From an uncultured bacterium (GTDB lineage: Bacteria; Bacteroidota; Bacteroidia; Bacteroidales; Bacteroidaceae): a DNA stretch of 64,000 nt. Below the pieces are notes generated by a model. It worked only from the letters and a program-made list of their open reading frames with translations. It had not been told where the DNA came from and did no database searches. Made by a program: the position numbers and the translations under genes. Shown here piece by piece: positions 1-8,727 of this stretch. How positions within the stretch are numbered: position 1 is the stretch's first letter; each line of letters starts with the position of its first letter. The stretch spans positions 1 to 64,000 of the forward strand of contig CAJMSE010000001.1 in NCBI GenBank assembly GCA_905216025.1. Direction: 5' to 3'.

Positions 1-1079
1 CGGGGCGACTTGCCGGTTCCCGGCACGAACTCCACGCCGCGCTGCTCCACGTTCACTTGCAGGGTGGTGACGAACTTCCTGCCATCGTTGCGCTCGATGA
101 GCTTGTCGCGCACGGGCAGTCCGGCGCGGAGCATGTCCCGTTCCTGCGCGGTGATTTCCGTCTTGCCGATGCGCTCCGGGATGCGCACCTTGCTCGCCGG
201 AATGTCCGTGATTTCATTCGTCTTGCGGTCGATGCTGATGTAGGAGGGGATGATTTCGCCCGTTTCCCTGTCCACAATGTCCACGACCCTGCCGAGGTTG
301 CCCGTTTCGCGGAGGTTCTTCCGGTCATTGTCGGAGAATTTGTGTTCCTTGTACTCATCTAACTTCTGCTCCTTGCGGATGAAGTGCGGCACGAGGCTGA
401 CATTCCCCTCGCCGTCCTTCTTGAAGGAAAGGCGGGCGTCCAGCTCGAACGATTCGCCGCCGAAGGTGGGCTTGACCTTCACCAAGTCGGACTTGCCGTA
501 GTGGAGCATCTTCGTAAGGTCGCCGGACTTTTCAAGGTCGTCACGCTTCACGCCCCATCTGTCCTCCAGTTCCTGCCAGTTGATTTTACTCTCGTCGATG
601 GGCCGGTAGCCCCGTTTGCCCTGCGTCTGTTCGGAATTGTCCTGTTGCTGTTCTTTCTGTTGTTCCATGTTCTCCTGTTTTTGAGGTTCTTGTTTCTCTG
701 TCTGTTGCGCAGCTTGCTCTTCCATCACCTGCTGTTGATAGGGGAAGGTGTCGATTTTGTGCGGTGCGAGGATTTGTTTGTTCTGGTACGGATGCTGGAG
801 CAGGTCTTTCATCACGCCCAGCATGGAATCCACTTGGTCCGCCGCGATGCGGTAGAAACCGAAGCGGCTGGGTTCCTTGCACTGCCGGAAGAAGTTCTTG
901 AAGAAGTTGTCCAGCACGTCACCGTGTCGGTCGAATTGCAGGAAACTCTGCGCGTTCTCCGCTTTCGCGGGGGTGCGCTTGGGAGAGCCGTCTGCATCCA
1001 GCCCGGCTACCACGCTGATCTCGCCCGTCTTCTCGTCACGGACTATCAGCACGTCCTTTTCAGTTGTTTTCTTTGCCAT
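1..1079 (-). CDS. DUF3945 domain protein of a mobile element (partial, 3' end outside window)
   Basis: The frame opens at the ATG at 1079 and stays open to base 1, about 359 codons, so the C-terminus is missing. The product starts MAKKTTEKDVLIVRDEKTGE, has an N-terminal domain to about residue 112, a Gln/Glu-rich linker at about 114-153, then a domain beginning RGYRPIDESKINWQELEDRW, which I recognise as the DUF3945 type found in Bacteroidales conjugative and mobilizable elements. Its biochemical function is not known to me. It is followed downstream (leftward) by sequence outside the window and preceded, 20 bases away, by small helix-turn-helix genes on the same strand, so it is probably in one operon with them. 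High GC compared with the cargo gene at 2713. Confidence 0.75.
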   Translation of the reverse strand, partial: MAKKTTEKDVLIVRDEKTGEISVVAGLDADGSPKRTPAKAENAQSFLQFDRHGDVLDNFFKNFFRQCKEPSRFGFYRIAADQVDSMLGVMKDLLQHPYQNKQILAPHKIDTFPYQQQVMEEQAAQQTEKQEPQKQENMEQQKEQQQDNSEQTQGKRGYRPIDESKINWQELEDRWGVKRDDLEKSGDLTKMLHYGKSDLVKVKPTFGGESFELDARLSFKKDGEGNVSLVPHFIRKEQKLDEYKEHKFSDNDRKNLRETGNLGRVVDIVDRETGEIIPSYISIDRKTNEITDIPASKVRIPERIGKTEITAQERDMLRAGLPVRDKLIERNDGRKFVTTLQVNVEQRGVEFVPGTGKSP

Positions 1080-1099
1080 TTGAAAAATGTTTTAATGGG

Positions 1100-1450
1100 T
1101 TATTTTTGAAAGAAATTATGGATACGAGCCTTGTAGAAGGCTATATCTTCTTTTTTGAAGTCCTTTACGTGTCCGGAAAGGAACATCAGCACGTCCTCCT
1201 CGCTGTAATAGGTCTTTTTGCCGAGCGTCTTGTACGGCAACGCGCCGATGCTGCGGTAGCGTTGCAGGGTGCGCTTGCTGATCTGGAGCAGCATACAGAG
1301 GTCTTGGTTGTCGAACATCCTGATACGTTCCATCGGATTCGGAGCTTTGCCGGACGGCTGTAAGGAAAGCAGCAGTTCGTCCTGACGGTCGATCCGTTCC
1401 ATCAGCTTCTGCATCCAGCTCTCGAAATTGTTTCGGGTAAGCAGTTCCAT
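1100..1450 (-). CDS. excisionase-like helix-turn-helix protein
   Basis: 116 residues. The middle (about residues 45-90) is a MerR/excisionase-type winged helix: MFDNQDLCMLLQISKRTLQR followed by an R-x-x-G-A-L-P-Y turn and a wing ending in EEDVLMFL. It shares the core S-x-RTLQ-x-x-R with three neighbours (1454, 2022, 2352). Proteins of this kind in CTnDOT-like elements act as small DNA-binding regulators of excision and transfer; that role here is inference. The gene lies 3 bases after the next upstream gene and 20 bases before the DUF3945 gene, so the three probably form one leftward operon. Confidence 0.8.
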   Translation of the reverse strand: MELLTRNNFESWMQKLMERIDRQDELLLSLQPSGKAPNPMERIRMFDNQDLCMLLQISKRTLQRYRSIGALPYKTLGKKTYYSEEDVLMFLSGHVKDFKKEDIAFYKARIHNFFQK

Positions 1451-1453
1451 ACG

Positions 1454-1813
1454 TCACGTCCTCCTTCCTTTGGATTTGCCGCCGCCCGTGCGTAGCGTGT
1501 GGTTCCGTTTCAGTTCCGTCGGTGTCGCCGCGTCTTCCATGACGGTGCAGTCCGCAAGCAGGCGGTCGACTTCAGACTGGCGGTAGCGGCATTTGCCGCG
1601 CAACACCACATAGCCGATGCGATGCTCGCTGCGCATACGCTGGAGGGTGCGGATACTCACGTTCAGCAGGTGCGCCGCCTCGTGGGTGGTGAGCAATCTG
1701 TCTGCGGATTTTTCCTTCCTTTCGCCGGAAACGGCACGCACGTGTGCCGCTATTTCGGCTATCTGTTCCGTTAATGCGGTGAAGACGGAACTTTCCATCG
1801 TTATTACTTTCAT
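1454..1813 (-). CDS. excisionase-like helix-turn-helix protein
   Basis: I place the start at the ATG at 1813 (MKVITMESSVFTALTEQIAE), preceded by a purine-rich stretch GAAAGGACTGAAT; an in-frame upstream start at 1861 would add 16 unlikely residues. 119 residues: a predicted helical N-terminus, then an excisionase-type helix-turn-helix (LLTTHEAAHLLNVSIRTLQR) and a wing (GKCRYRQSEVDRLL), with a basic C-terminal tail. It is the first gene of the leftward operon and is transcribed away from its paralogues at 2022 and 2352 across the 1814-2021 spacer, so cross-regulation from that spacer is plausible. Confidence 0.75.
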   Translation of the reverse strand: MKVITMESSVFTALTEQIAEIAAHVRAVSGERKEKSADRLLTTHEAAHLLNVSIRTLQRMRSEHRIGYVVLRGKCRYRQSEVDRLLADCTVMEDAATPTELKRNHTLRTGGGKSKGRRT

Positions 1814-1989
1814 ATTCAGTCCTTTCTTTTGGTTTCTGCGGCAAAATTCGGCAATAAACAAAAGGGGCTTTAACAGCTCACTACGTGTCTCACGTAAGAT
1901 TTTTGTCGGAAATGGCTCTGTAACCCGGACAGACGGCGCAACACACAGCCTTTCAGCGGGAAACGATATGTGTTCACGGGGGACGGCGT

Positions 1990-1997
1990 TACCTTTG
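1990..1997 (+). promoter_or_regulatory. Bacteroidetes promoter -7 box
   Basis: TACCTTTG matches TAnnTTTG and lies 24 bases before the ATG at 2022. I see no good TTTG -33 box at the usual distance. The spacer to its left also contains repeated CTCAC/TCACG words (1878-1900) that could be operator sites. Confidence 0.55.
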
Positions 1998-2021
1998 CGG
2001 CAAACCTAAAATCTTTTGAAT

Positions 2022-2315
2022 ATGGAAATTGTATCTATCGAGAAAAAGACCTTCGAGATGATGCTGGCGTCCTTCAACGCCCTCTCGGAGAAGGTTGCCG
2101 CCCTGAGGCGCAAGAGCGACGGCGGGCGGCTGGAAAGGTGGCTCACGGGCGAGGAAGTCTGTGGGCAGTTGAGAATCAGCCCGCGCACGTTGCAGACCTT
2201 GCGCGACAAGCGGCTTATCGGCTACTCGCAGATAAACCGCAGGTTCTATTACAAGTCGGAAGAAGTCAGGAGGCTGGTTCCGCTTATCGGCACGCTTTAT
2301 CCCGGCAGAAGATGA
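2022..2315 (+). CDS. excisionase-like helix-turn-helix protein
   Basis: Start chosen at the ATG at 2022 (MEIVSIEKKTFEMMLASFNA); a TTG six bases earlier is less likely. 97 residues. A short N-terminal helix region is followed by the same winged helix as its paralogues: WLTGEEVCGQLRISPRTLQT, then RLIGYSQINRRFYYKSEEVR. First gene of a rightward pair with the gene at 2352; a TACCTTTG box stands just upstream. Likely a DNA-binding regulator of the mobile element; the target is unknown. Confidence 0.8.
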   Translation: MEIVSIEKKTFEMMLASFNALSEKVAALRRKSDGGRLERWLTGEEVCGQLRISPRTLQTLRDKRLIGYSQINRRFYYKSEEVRRLVPLIGTLYPGRR

Positions 2316-2351
2316 TTTTTTTATTATTCACAACCCACTGAATCCAAAGTT

Positions 2352-2657
2352 ATGATGAACGAGAACAACGATGTTTTTACAATGGAGGACGAGCCGCTTG
2401 CCACCGTGGTGCAGAATATGCGCAAAGGCTCTAAATGGCTCTCCGCATTTTTGGAAAGTTACCGTCCGCCGCTGGACGGGGAACGTTACCTGACGGACAG
2501 GGAGGTGGCGGAACTGCTCCGTGTAAGCCGCCGTACCTTGCAGGAATACCGCAACAACAGGGTGTTGCCCTTTATCCTTTTAGGAGGAAAAGTGCTTTAC
2601 CCCGAATCGGGATTACGTGAACTGCTGGAGACGAATTACCGCAAGCCGATGGAATAA
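2352..2657 (+). CDS. excisionase-like helix-turn-helix protein
   Basis: 101 residues; two adjacent ATG codons (2352 and 2355) could each start it. The acidic N-terminus (NENNDVFTMEDEPLATVV) leads to a winged helix with YLTDREVAELLRVSRRTLQE and the GGKVLYPESGLRELLE wing. Fourth member of the paralogue cluster, 36 bases behind the gene at 2022 and probably co-transcribed with it. Confidence 0.8.
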   Translation: MMNENNDVFTMEDEPLATVVQNMRKGSKWLSAFLESYRPPLDGERYLTDREVAELLRVSRRTLQEYRNNRVLPFILLGGKVLYPESGLRELLETNYRKPME

Positions 2658-2683
2658 TGTTCCGGCATTTCGGAATAAAAGCG

Positions 2684-2691
2684 TACCTTTG
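2684..2691 (+). promoter_or_regulatory. promoter -7 box for the DUF2971 gene
   Basis: TACCTTTG 21 bases before the ATG at 2713 gives the cargo gene its own promoter, separate from the regulator pair to its left. Confidence 0.55.
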
Positions 2692-2712
2692 TAGTTAAAA
2701 CGAAATACCATT

Positions 2713-3726
2713 ATGCTTCGGAGTGAATTTGCAAAATTGCTAGAATCCACAATAATTCCTGAAGGAATTGAGCAAGAGGATATAAAATCCCGAATATATC
2801 CTATAAGTACAGCATTGATGTCAATGTTGCCACAAAAACTGTATAGATATAGGAGTTGTTCAACATTAAACCTTGATGCTTTTGACAAGGATCTGGTTTA
2901 TGCTGTTACTGCTGATAAGTTTAATGATCCCTATGACACTCTTGTTTATTATAGTTTGGATAATATTCAAGAGCAAATGAGAGCTTGTTGTACAGAAGAA
3001 TTTCTTGAACAATTCAAACAGATACTTGAAGCTAAAGATTTCGATTTTCCTCCAAGTGTAATCCAATTTTTTGGAAGAAACAATTTGGCAGGTTTAAAAG
3101 AACAGGTAATATCGTGTAATGGTATAAATCCATTGACATTAGCTCTTTTTAGTGTTGCAATGGAAAACATATTGAAAGAAATCCTATTAAAAATGGGGGA
3201 TACATTAAAGGTCGTATCTACAATAGCATGTTTAAGTGAAAGCATTGATTCTGTTATAATGTGGAGCCACTATGCCCAAAATCATGAAGGGTTTGCATTG
3301 GAATATGATTTAAGGTTCTTATTGGAACAAGGAGAAATGAATTGTTGTATTTTGCCTGTTATATATGATAATGACCGTTTTGATGCAAATAACTTTATTC
3401 AATGGTATATAGCAAAGAGTTTGGGGCTGGATGTTAAAAATATAGATTCACTATCACATTTGAAAATGGCTATTCACAAATCCACACAGTGGGAATATGA
3501 AAATGAATGGCGTATTATTCATTCAGAGAAACAACCTGCCGCACATTCTCGTGCAACAAGCCTGAAAATTGTTCCTAAAGCAATCTATTATGGAGAGAGA
3601 ATTTCAAACATCCACAAGAAAATTTTGCATTATATAGCACAAGAAAAAGGAATTGCGGAATATGATATGTACATTGATTGTGGCTCGTTAAAGTATGAGA
3701 TGTTATATAAGCCATCTCAATTTTGA
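2713..3726 (+). CDS. DUF2971 family protein
   Basis: 337 residues. The family signature is visible: KLYRYRSCSTLNLDAF near residue 42, then a VYAVTADKFNDPYDTLVYY segment, a central ACLSESIDSVIMWSHYAQNH motif with the EGFALEYDL follow-up, and W-E-Y-E-NEWRII near residue 258. The molecular activity of DUF2971 proteins is not established; they are common as cargo of mobile elements and near defence genes. The gene is clearly more AT-rich than its neighbours and has its own promoter and a terminator behind it, which fits an independently acquired cargo gene inside the element. Confidence 0.8.
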   Translation: MLRSEFAKLLESTIIPEGIEQEDIKSRIYPISTALMSMLPQKLYRYRSCSTLNLDAFDKDLVYAVTADKFNDPYDTLVYYSLDNIQEQMRACCTEEFLEQFKQILEAKDFDFPPSVIQFFGRNNLAGLKEQVISCNGINPLTLALFSVAMENILKEILLKMGDTLKVVSTIACLSESIDSVIMWSHYAQNHEGFALEYDLRFLLEQGEMNCCILPVIYDNDRFDANNFIQWYIAKSLGLDVKNIDSLSHLKMAIHKSTQWEYENEWRIIHSEKQPAAHSRATSLKIVPKAIYYGERISNIHKKILHYIAQEKGIAEYDMYIDCGSLKYEMLYKPSQF

Positions 3727-3782
3727 TACCTCATATTCTTTAGCACATAATTTGTATATTCCAAATTGACTATCTTAAAGTT

Positions 3783-3813
3783 AAAACGGACAGCTTGATG
3801 GTTGTCCGTTTTT
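3783..3813 (+). terminator. intrinsic terminator after the DUF2971 gene
   Basis: An 8-base stem AACGGACA (3785-3792) pairs with TGTCCGTT (3803-3810) around a 10-base loop and runs into a T tract; the A tract on the other side could make it work for the leftward RhuM-like gene as well. Confidence 0.7.
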
Positions 3814-3833
3814 AATTGATTGTCATCGTCTTT

Positions 3834-4196
3834 TCAGCAGTAACCGCCTTTTCCGCTATGTACGAATACCATGTAGGCGGTATGCTTGTCTTTTGCGAGT
3901 GCCTTGTCCATCAGCCAGCGGCGGAAAAGATGGGCATGGTATGTGCTCAGCCGGAAGGTGACGGGGATGATTATCTCAAGCGAGTAAACATCCGCATACA
4001 GACCGTTTTCAAGCTGAATGTAGCGGCATACCTCGTAATCGCTCAGTACGTCCGTCTTGCGGACAGCTTTGATGGCAGCGTTCACTGCCGGGACACCCGT
4101 GTGGAACAGTCCGGCGATTTCTACGGCGTTCATCCATACCTCGTTACCGGTTACGCTGACGGTCTTATCCTCTATAATGATTATGTCACGTTTCAT
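3834..4196 (-). CDS. small RhuM-like protein next to integrase
   Basis: 120 residues beginning MKRDIIIIEDKTVSVTGNEV. The pattern (beta-strand, then WMNAVEIAGLFHTGVPAVNA, then SDYEVCRYIQLENGLYADVYS and a FRLSTYHAHLFRRWL helix) resembles the N-terminal region of RhuM-family proteins; compare the full-length RhuM at 46684. Proteins like this commonly sit directly behind Bacteroidales tyrosine recombinases. It follows the integrase gene with 12 bases between, so the two are probably one transcript. Function unknown; a DNA-binding role is inference. Confidence 0.6.
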   Translation of the reverse strand: MKRDIIIIEDKTVSVTGNEVWMNAVEIAGLFHTGVPAVNAAIKAVRKTDVLSDYEVCRYIQLENGLYADVYSLEIIIPVTFRLSTYHAHLFRRWLMDKALAKDKHTAYMVFVHSGKGGYC

Positions 4197-4208
4197 GGCT
4201 TCTCTGTT

Positions 4209-5445
4209 TTAGATGGTGCAACCTGCAAATTCCTCGATTTGGTTCAATCTTGCGGCAAGGTTCTCCATGTCTTGATTGAGCTTCTCTTTGGTTATTTTCG
4301 CGTATATCTGCGTTGTCTTTATGCTTTTGTGTCCCAGCATGGAACTGACCGTTTCGATGGGTACGCCGTTGGAGAGGAACACCGTCGTGGCTGCCGTGTG
4401 GCGGCTTTGATGCCATGTAATATGCTTGGTGATACCGCAACGCTTGGCGACGGCACGGATTCCGGCAAGACACGTGTTGTAGTGGGGTACAGGGAAAATC
4501 CTGCCGTTTTCGCACAGCCCACGGTATTTGTAGATGATGCGCTTCGCTATGTCAAGCATACGGATGTCGGACACCACACCCGTCTTCTGGCGCTTGATGT
4601 TTATCCATTCGTGTTCGTCAAAGTAGGTACGGATATTCTCTTCCGTCAGGTTGCGCATATCGGCGAACGACAAGCCGGTGAAGGCACAGAACAGGTATAA
4701 ATCACGATACAGTTCTTGCTTCGCATTCTTCAGCTTGCCTTCTATCAGCAGGCGGATTTCATCTTTCGTCAGGAAGCTGCGGGTCGTTTCCTCCTTCTTG
4801 ATTTCATACTCGCGGAACGGGTCGCGCGTGAGCCATTCGTTGTTGATGGCGATGAACACCATTGTCCGAAGCGGGCAGACATACAGCCACACGGTGTTGG
4901 TGCAGCAGTGTTTGTCCGTGCGCAGGAACATTTCAAAATCGGAAATGAAAGCGGGTGTAAGCTCTTTCAGGGCGATGTCCTTCACGTGATAACGGATGGC
5001 GATGAACTCTTGCAGGTGCTTGTAAACGGTCTTGTACTTCAAGAGCGTGCCTTTGGCTTTCATGCCTGCCTCCACCTGCTTGGCATAGTCCTCGTTGTGC
5101 AGCCGGAACACCTGCAACAGCGTGTGGTAGCGGTGTTCCTGTCCGAGAAAGGCGTTTTTCACCTTTTCCGCAGTGACGAAGTTGTCACGCTCCATGATTT
5201 CCTGATAATGCCTGTTGATGCGCACGCGCATCTTGTCGAGCATACGGTTCGTTTCGAGTGCCGCCGTGCTTCTGCCCGTGACACGTCCCCCCTTTGGTGT
5301 CCCACAGTTTGGGATCGACGGTCAGTTTGCAGCTGAACTGCGTCTGGCTGCCGTCCACCGTGATGCGTCCCATGACGGGCACTGTCCCGTCCTTTTTCAC
5401 TACCTGACGTTTGAGGTAGTAGATTACTGAAAATGTACTCTTCAT
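4209..5445 (-). pseudogene. IntDOT-like tyrosine recombinase, frameshifted
   Basis: Two overlapping frames make one integrase. The N-terminal part starts at the ATG at 5445 (MKSTFSVIYYLKRQVVKKDG) and encodes the arm-binding region up to KLWDTKGG; the rest (core-binding and catalytic domains) continues in another frame from RVTGRSTAALETNR. The switch is at a run of six C on the plus strand (5287-5292), where removing one base restores a protein of about 411 residues, the usual size. The catalytic domain carries TGLSFADMRNL (serine in place of Arg I, as known for IntDOT), KRQKT, HQSRH, LGH and the tyrosine in QIYAKI. Either a real inactivating slip or a homopolymer sequencing error. Confidence 0.85.
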
Positions 5446-5776
5446 CGTCCTTAATTTTTTTAGGTTCAAAATTAGTCGGTGAAGAATCCCTCATCGGTAC
5501 GCAAAACACGGAGGAACGGCGCAATCTTTTTCCGTAACCGGATTTGTCGCGTGAGTTGTCAGTAACTCACTATATCACAATGCCTTGTTTTGTCATTCGT
5601 ACCCATTTCATCATCTATTTGGCGTGGTTACGAACAGGTAACGTAGCGGCGTCTTGACTTGGCTTCGGCAAGGATTGTGGTGGCGTTGGAGATAATCGGC
5701 AGCTTAAATGAAACCTCTGTAAATCAATTCTATTACTTCATTCTTCCGTATTCCACTTTTTTGTAGTAACTTTGTA
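5446..5776. other. presumed end of the mobile element / attachment region
   Basis: About 330 bases without a gene, between the integrase start and the restriction module. In CTnDOT-like elements the att site lies close to the integrase, so the element boundary is probably here, but I cannot define it without the other end. Visible structures: a perfect inverted repeat GTGAGTT / AACTCAC with a 6-base loop at 5551-5570, and GTTAC / GTAAC at 5627-5642, both possible recombinase or excisionase sites. A TAACTTTG box at 5767-5774 directly precedes the ATG at 5777. Confidence 0.4.
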
Positions 5777-6361
5777 ATGACAAATAACGAAAATGTCATA
5801 TCAGAGAAGTTGTTTGTGAACAAGGTTCTTTTCTATCTATGGAATGATGTCTGCAAGGATGGTGACAGCGAGATATTCAAGACTGATGATAATAAGGATG
5901 TGAAGTTCTCTGACCTCTATGGAGATAAGGGAGCTGAGATGCTTATTGGAATGATGGAGCATCTTGGTGTAGAACTGATTTCTGAGGAAATACAAAGCGA
6001 ATTAGAAGACCAAGCAGATGAAACCCTTTCTTCTATCAAACATAAAAAACTGAATGCTGTGGTCTTGGATGGTGTCAGATATGATTCGTCACAAGGCAAA
6101 TTTAATTTATATCTTAACGTAATCAATAAAATCGGAATTGAAAAGGTTGCTCCTATAGTGGAGCAGTCAAGATATAAGAGACTTGACCATCCATTAATAT
6201 CAACGACGAAATACGAAAACATTGAAAATTCACAGCAATATGGTTACGAACAAGTTGGTGAGTATTATATTGTAAAAGGTATGAATGACGATACAAAAAT
6301 CAATTTGTTGGAACTGATAAAGTCTAAACTTCAACTTGATTTACAAATAGAAATAGAATAA
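5777..6361 (+). CDS. unknown protein, partner of the LlaJI-like endonuclease
   Basis: 194 residues, acidic, no signal peptide or membrane segment. I do not recognise the family. The gene is 7 bases before the endonuclease gene at 6369 and has a TAACTTTG box only two bases before its ATG, so the transcript would be almost leaderless. In multi-gene restriction systems such a small first gene can be a specificity, control or assembly subunit; that is inference from position. AT-rich like the next gene. Confidence 0.6.
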   Translation: MTNNENVISEKLFVNKVLFYLWNDVCKDGDSEIFKTDDNKDVKFSDLYGDKGAEMLIGMMEHLGVELISEEIQSELEDQADETLSSIKHKKLNAVVLDGVRYDSSQGKFNLYLNVINKIGIEKVAPIVEQSRYKRLDHPLISTTKYENIENSQQYGYEQVGEYYIVKGMNDDTKINLLELIKSKLQLDLQIEIE

Positions 6362-6368
6362 TAATTAC

Positions 6369-8663
6369 ATGCTCCTATTTATTGAAGGCTATCCATATAA
6401 CTTAGACACCATCGTAAAAGACGGTCTGTCTATAAGGGATATACTTGAGGATGTTGTGGCTATTCCTAAAAAGGAAAAAGACTACGCCTTTGAGTATGTG
6501 GGATATTGCTATAGCAAGTCGGCAAAGGATGTGGTATTCTTTTTGCCTAAGGTGGTGCTGACGGGAGACATAAATGAGGAGAACAAGGCTGATACTATTT
6601 TCGGGGCAGCACCGCAGGACATCATTGACTTTAATTCTGATTCTGTAAAGGCAAAGTTTACAGAGGAAGGATGCAAGGAGTATAAGGAATTTCTTTCCAC
6701 ACTGTCAATCTGGATATACAGAACCATCAGTGTGTATAAAGAGACTCATAACGACAATATCCTTGAAAGTAAGGAATACCAGGGTGAGGGCAGAGGGAAA
6801 AAGACCAAGCACAACACCCTGCTTGACGTGATTATAGCCATGCGCGATTTCAACAGGAATAACCAAGACTATTTCACGTTCATTGCCAAGAACATCCATT
6901 CCGGCTACAACAAAATACAGTGGCAAAAGACTATTACTTCGACAAATCCCATATTCGTTAAAGGACAACCTATCTACACAGACCCTGTGAACAAGAAAAA
7001 GATGGTAAATTTTGACGAAGAGCTGCTCATAATCTTCTTCTCCATATTAAACTATATAAAAGAGGAGCACGGCTTTTCTTTTGATATTAATATCCATTAC
7101 CATCTTATTAGTACAGAGAAGATTAAACGCTCATATATAGGCAAAAACCTCGGATGCCGCAGACTTAAACAGATAAAGTACAAGTATTTCTCTGACAAGG
7201 CTCTTCGCATCTGGGACTTATGCTATGCCTTCTTTGACAGAGAATACAAGATTTCTCTCAACAGACAGGCCGAGGACTTCTTGTTGGCAAAAGACTTTGA
7301 GCACATCTTTGAGGTGATGATCGACACGCTGATAGGCGGCGATGACAAGAGCAAACTGCCAAAGGAGCTGACAGAACAGAAAGACGGTAAGTTAGTCGAC
7401 CACATGTTTATCGGTCAGGGACTGATAGAACAATCCAGCTTATCAGCAGAGCAGACATTCTATATTGGTGACAGCAAGTACTACAAACGCTCAAAGAATG
7501 ATACGACTATACTTGGAGAGAAGTCAATCTACAAACAATACACATACGCAAAGAATGTCATCCAGTCGAACATAAATCTGTTCTTGGATGATAAAGACGA
7601 TGGTAGTCAGCCTCAACTACGGGACGAACTGACAGAGGGATACAATCCTATACCGAATTTCTTCATCAGTGCAAGAATTCCCAACAGGAAAGACGGCAGC
7701 AAGTTCCTTTCTTTTGAGGATTCGCAACTTGAGACACAAGCGAATGGAGTGCTATTCAACCGTCAGTTTGAGAACAGACTCTTTGACCGTGACACTTTAC
7801 TCCTTTGTCACTATGATGTGAATTTCCTCTATATCGTATCGCTCTACGGCAGAGCAAACAAAGGTAAGCAGGCTGTGTGGAGAGACTATGCAAGGAAGGA
7901 GTTCAGGAAGAAAATACAAGAAACATTCAATAGGCTATATGAGTTCCACATTATCCAGCCACGTGCAAGGATGGACTGCTATCAGTTTTTGAAAGAAAAC
8001 TTTAGCCGTCTCAATGGCAAGCTATACCGTTCCAAGTCCAGCAAGAACTATCTTATTCTTGCCTTGATGAAAGGTGACGATGAAAGCAAAAAACTATGGG
8101 ATAAACTTAATATAAAACAAAATACCATAGAAAAGGAAATAGCGGGCAATAAAGAGGTTTTGGAAAAAGTAGAAAGCCATTTCTATATAAGTGAGTCTTT
8201 TGAGCTTGATAATGAACTTCATATAGAGGATATTCTTAATGTGGGTTCTTTGGAGCCACTTCCTGATCAGTCTAAGAAGCAAGGCATATTAATGGTGATG
8301 ATGGAAAACTATCAGACGAAGAGCATTAACTTCTTGCCGAAAGGGAAATTGGCTGTCGGCATTAAATATACGATGGACAGTATGAAGATTGTTGAGCATA
8401 TAAACGACATCGGATATACTCTGTTTCACACCCGTAAGGATGAAGGACAACATCTATTTGCAGTAAAAAACTGTAAGATAGCACCTGCCGATGAGTTATC
8501 TTCAGATATTTACCGTAATGTTAATACTACGGCTATGTATGTGATAGTGGAATTTGAAAACACTCAAGAGATTGATAGCAGATACTTGCATCCAAATCTG
8601 ATGAAATATACTCCAACAACGAGATATGATGCACAATATACAACAATGAACGAAATCCAATAG
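6369..8663 (+). CDS. LlaJI-like restriction endonuclease
   Basis: 764 residues. The N-terminus LLFIEGYPYNLDTIVKDGL, the EYVGYCYS and VVFFLPKVVL segments fit my memory of LlaJI-family restriction endonucleases. A PD-(D/E)XK-like core is visible near residues 340-380: FEVMIDTLIGG, then DGKLVDHMFIGQG and FYIGDSKYYKR, giving acidic residue, D-x-K spacing expected of this nuclease fold. It lies in a probable operon with the 194-residue gene before it and, after 64 bases, vsr. No DNA methyltransferase is found in the window to protect the host, and no McrB-like GTPase partner. Family assignment is moderate; nuclease function is reasonably likely. Confidence 0.6.
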   Translation: MLLFIEGYPYNLDTIVKDGLSIRDILEDVVAIPKKEKDYAFEYVGYCYSKSAKDVVFFLPKVVLTGDINEENKADTIFGAAPQDIIDFNSDSVKAKFTEEGCKEYKEFLSTLSIWIYRTISVYKETHNDNILESKEYQGEGRGKKTKHNTLLDVIIAMRDFNRNNQDYFTFIAKNIHSGYNKIQWQKTITSTNPIFVKGQPIYTDPVNKKKMVNFDEELLIIFFSILNYIKEEHGFSFDINIHYHLISTEKIKRSYIGKNLGCRRLKQIKYKYFSDKALRIWDLCYAFFDREYKISLNRQAEDFLLAKDFEHIFEVMIDTLIGGDDKSKLPKELTEQKDGKLVDHMFIGQGLIEQSSLSAEQTFYIGDSKYYKRSKNDTTILGEKSIYKQYTYAKNVIQSNINLFLDDKDDGSQPQLRDELTEGYNPIPNFFISARIPNRKDGSKFLSFEDSQLETQANGVLFNRQFENRLFDRDTLLLCHYDVNFLYIVSLYGRANKGKQAVWRDYARKEFRKKIQETFNRLYEFHIIQPRARMDCYQFLKENFSRLNGKLYRSKSSKNYLILALMKGDDESKKLWDKLNIKQNTIEKEIAGNKEVLEKVESHFYISESFELDNELHIEDILNVGSLEPLPDQSKKQGILMVMMENYQTKSINFLPKGKLAVGIKYTMDSMKIVEHINDIGYTLFHTRKDEGQHLFAVKNCKIAPADELSSDIYRNVNTTAMYVIVEFENTQEIDSRYLHPNLMKYTPTTRYDAQYTTMNEIQ

Positions 8664-8727
8664 TATTACGCTACAAGTTGTTGCACAAACTACAAGAATA
8701 GGTGTAATAGAAAATAATTAGTAAACT

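Noticed and set aside
384..1109. Long plus-strand frame opposite the DUF3945 gene
   Set aside because: It is antisense shadow of a well-recognised minus-strand gene; many similar frames elsewhere were discarded for the same reason.
5284..5296. Programmed ribosomal frameshift in the integrase
   Set aside because: The shift needed is +1 at a homopolymer with no stimulatory structure or stop codon arrangement that I can see; tyrosine recombinases do not normally use it. A slip or read error is simpler.
5446..5776. tRNA-based attachment site
   Set aside because: No tRNA-like cloverleaf is visible in the junction; a CTnDOT-like site in plain sequence is more likely.
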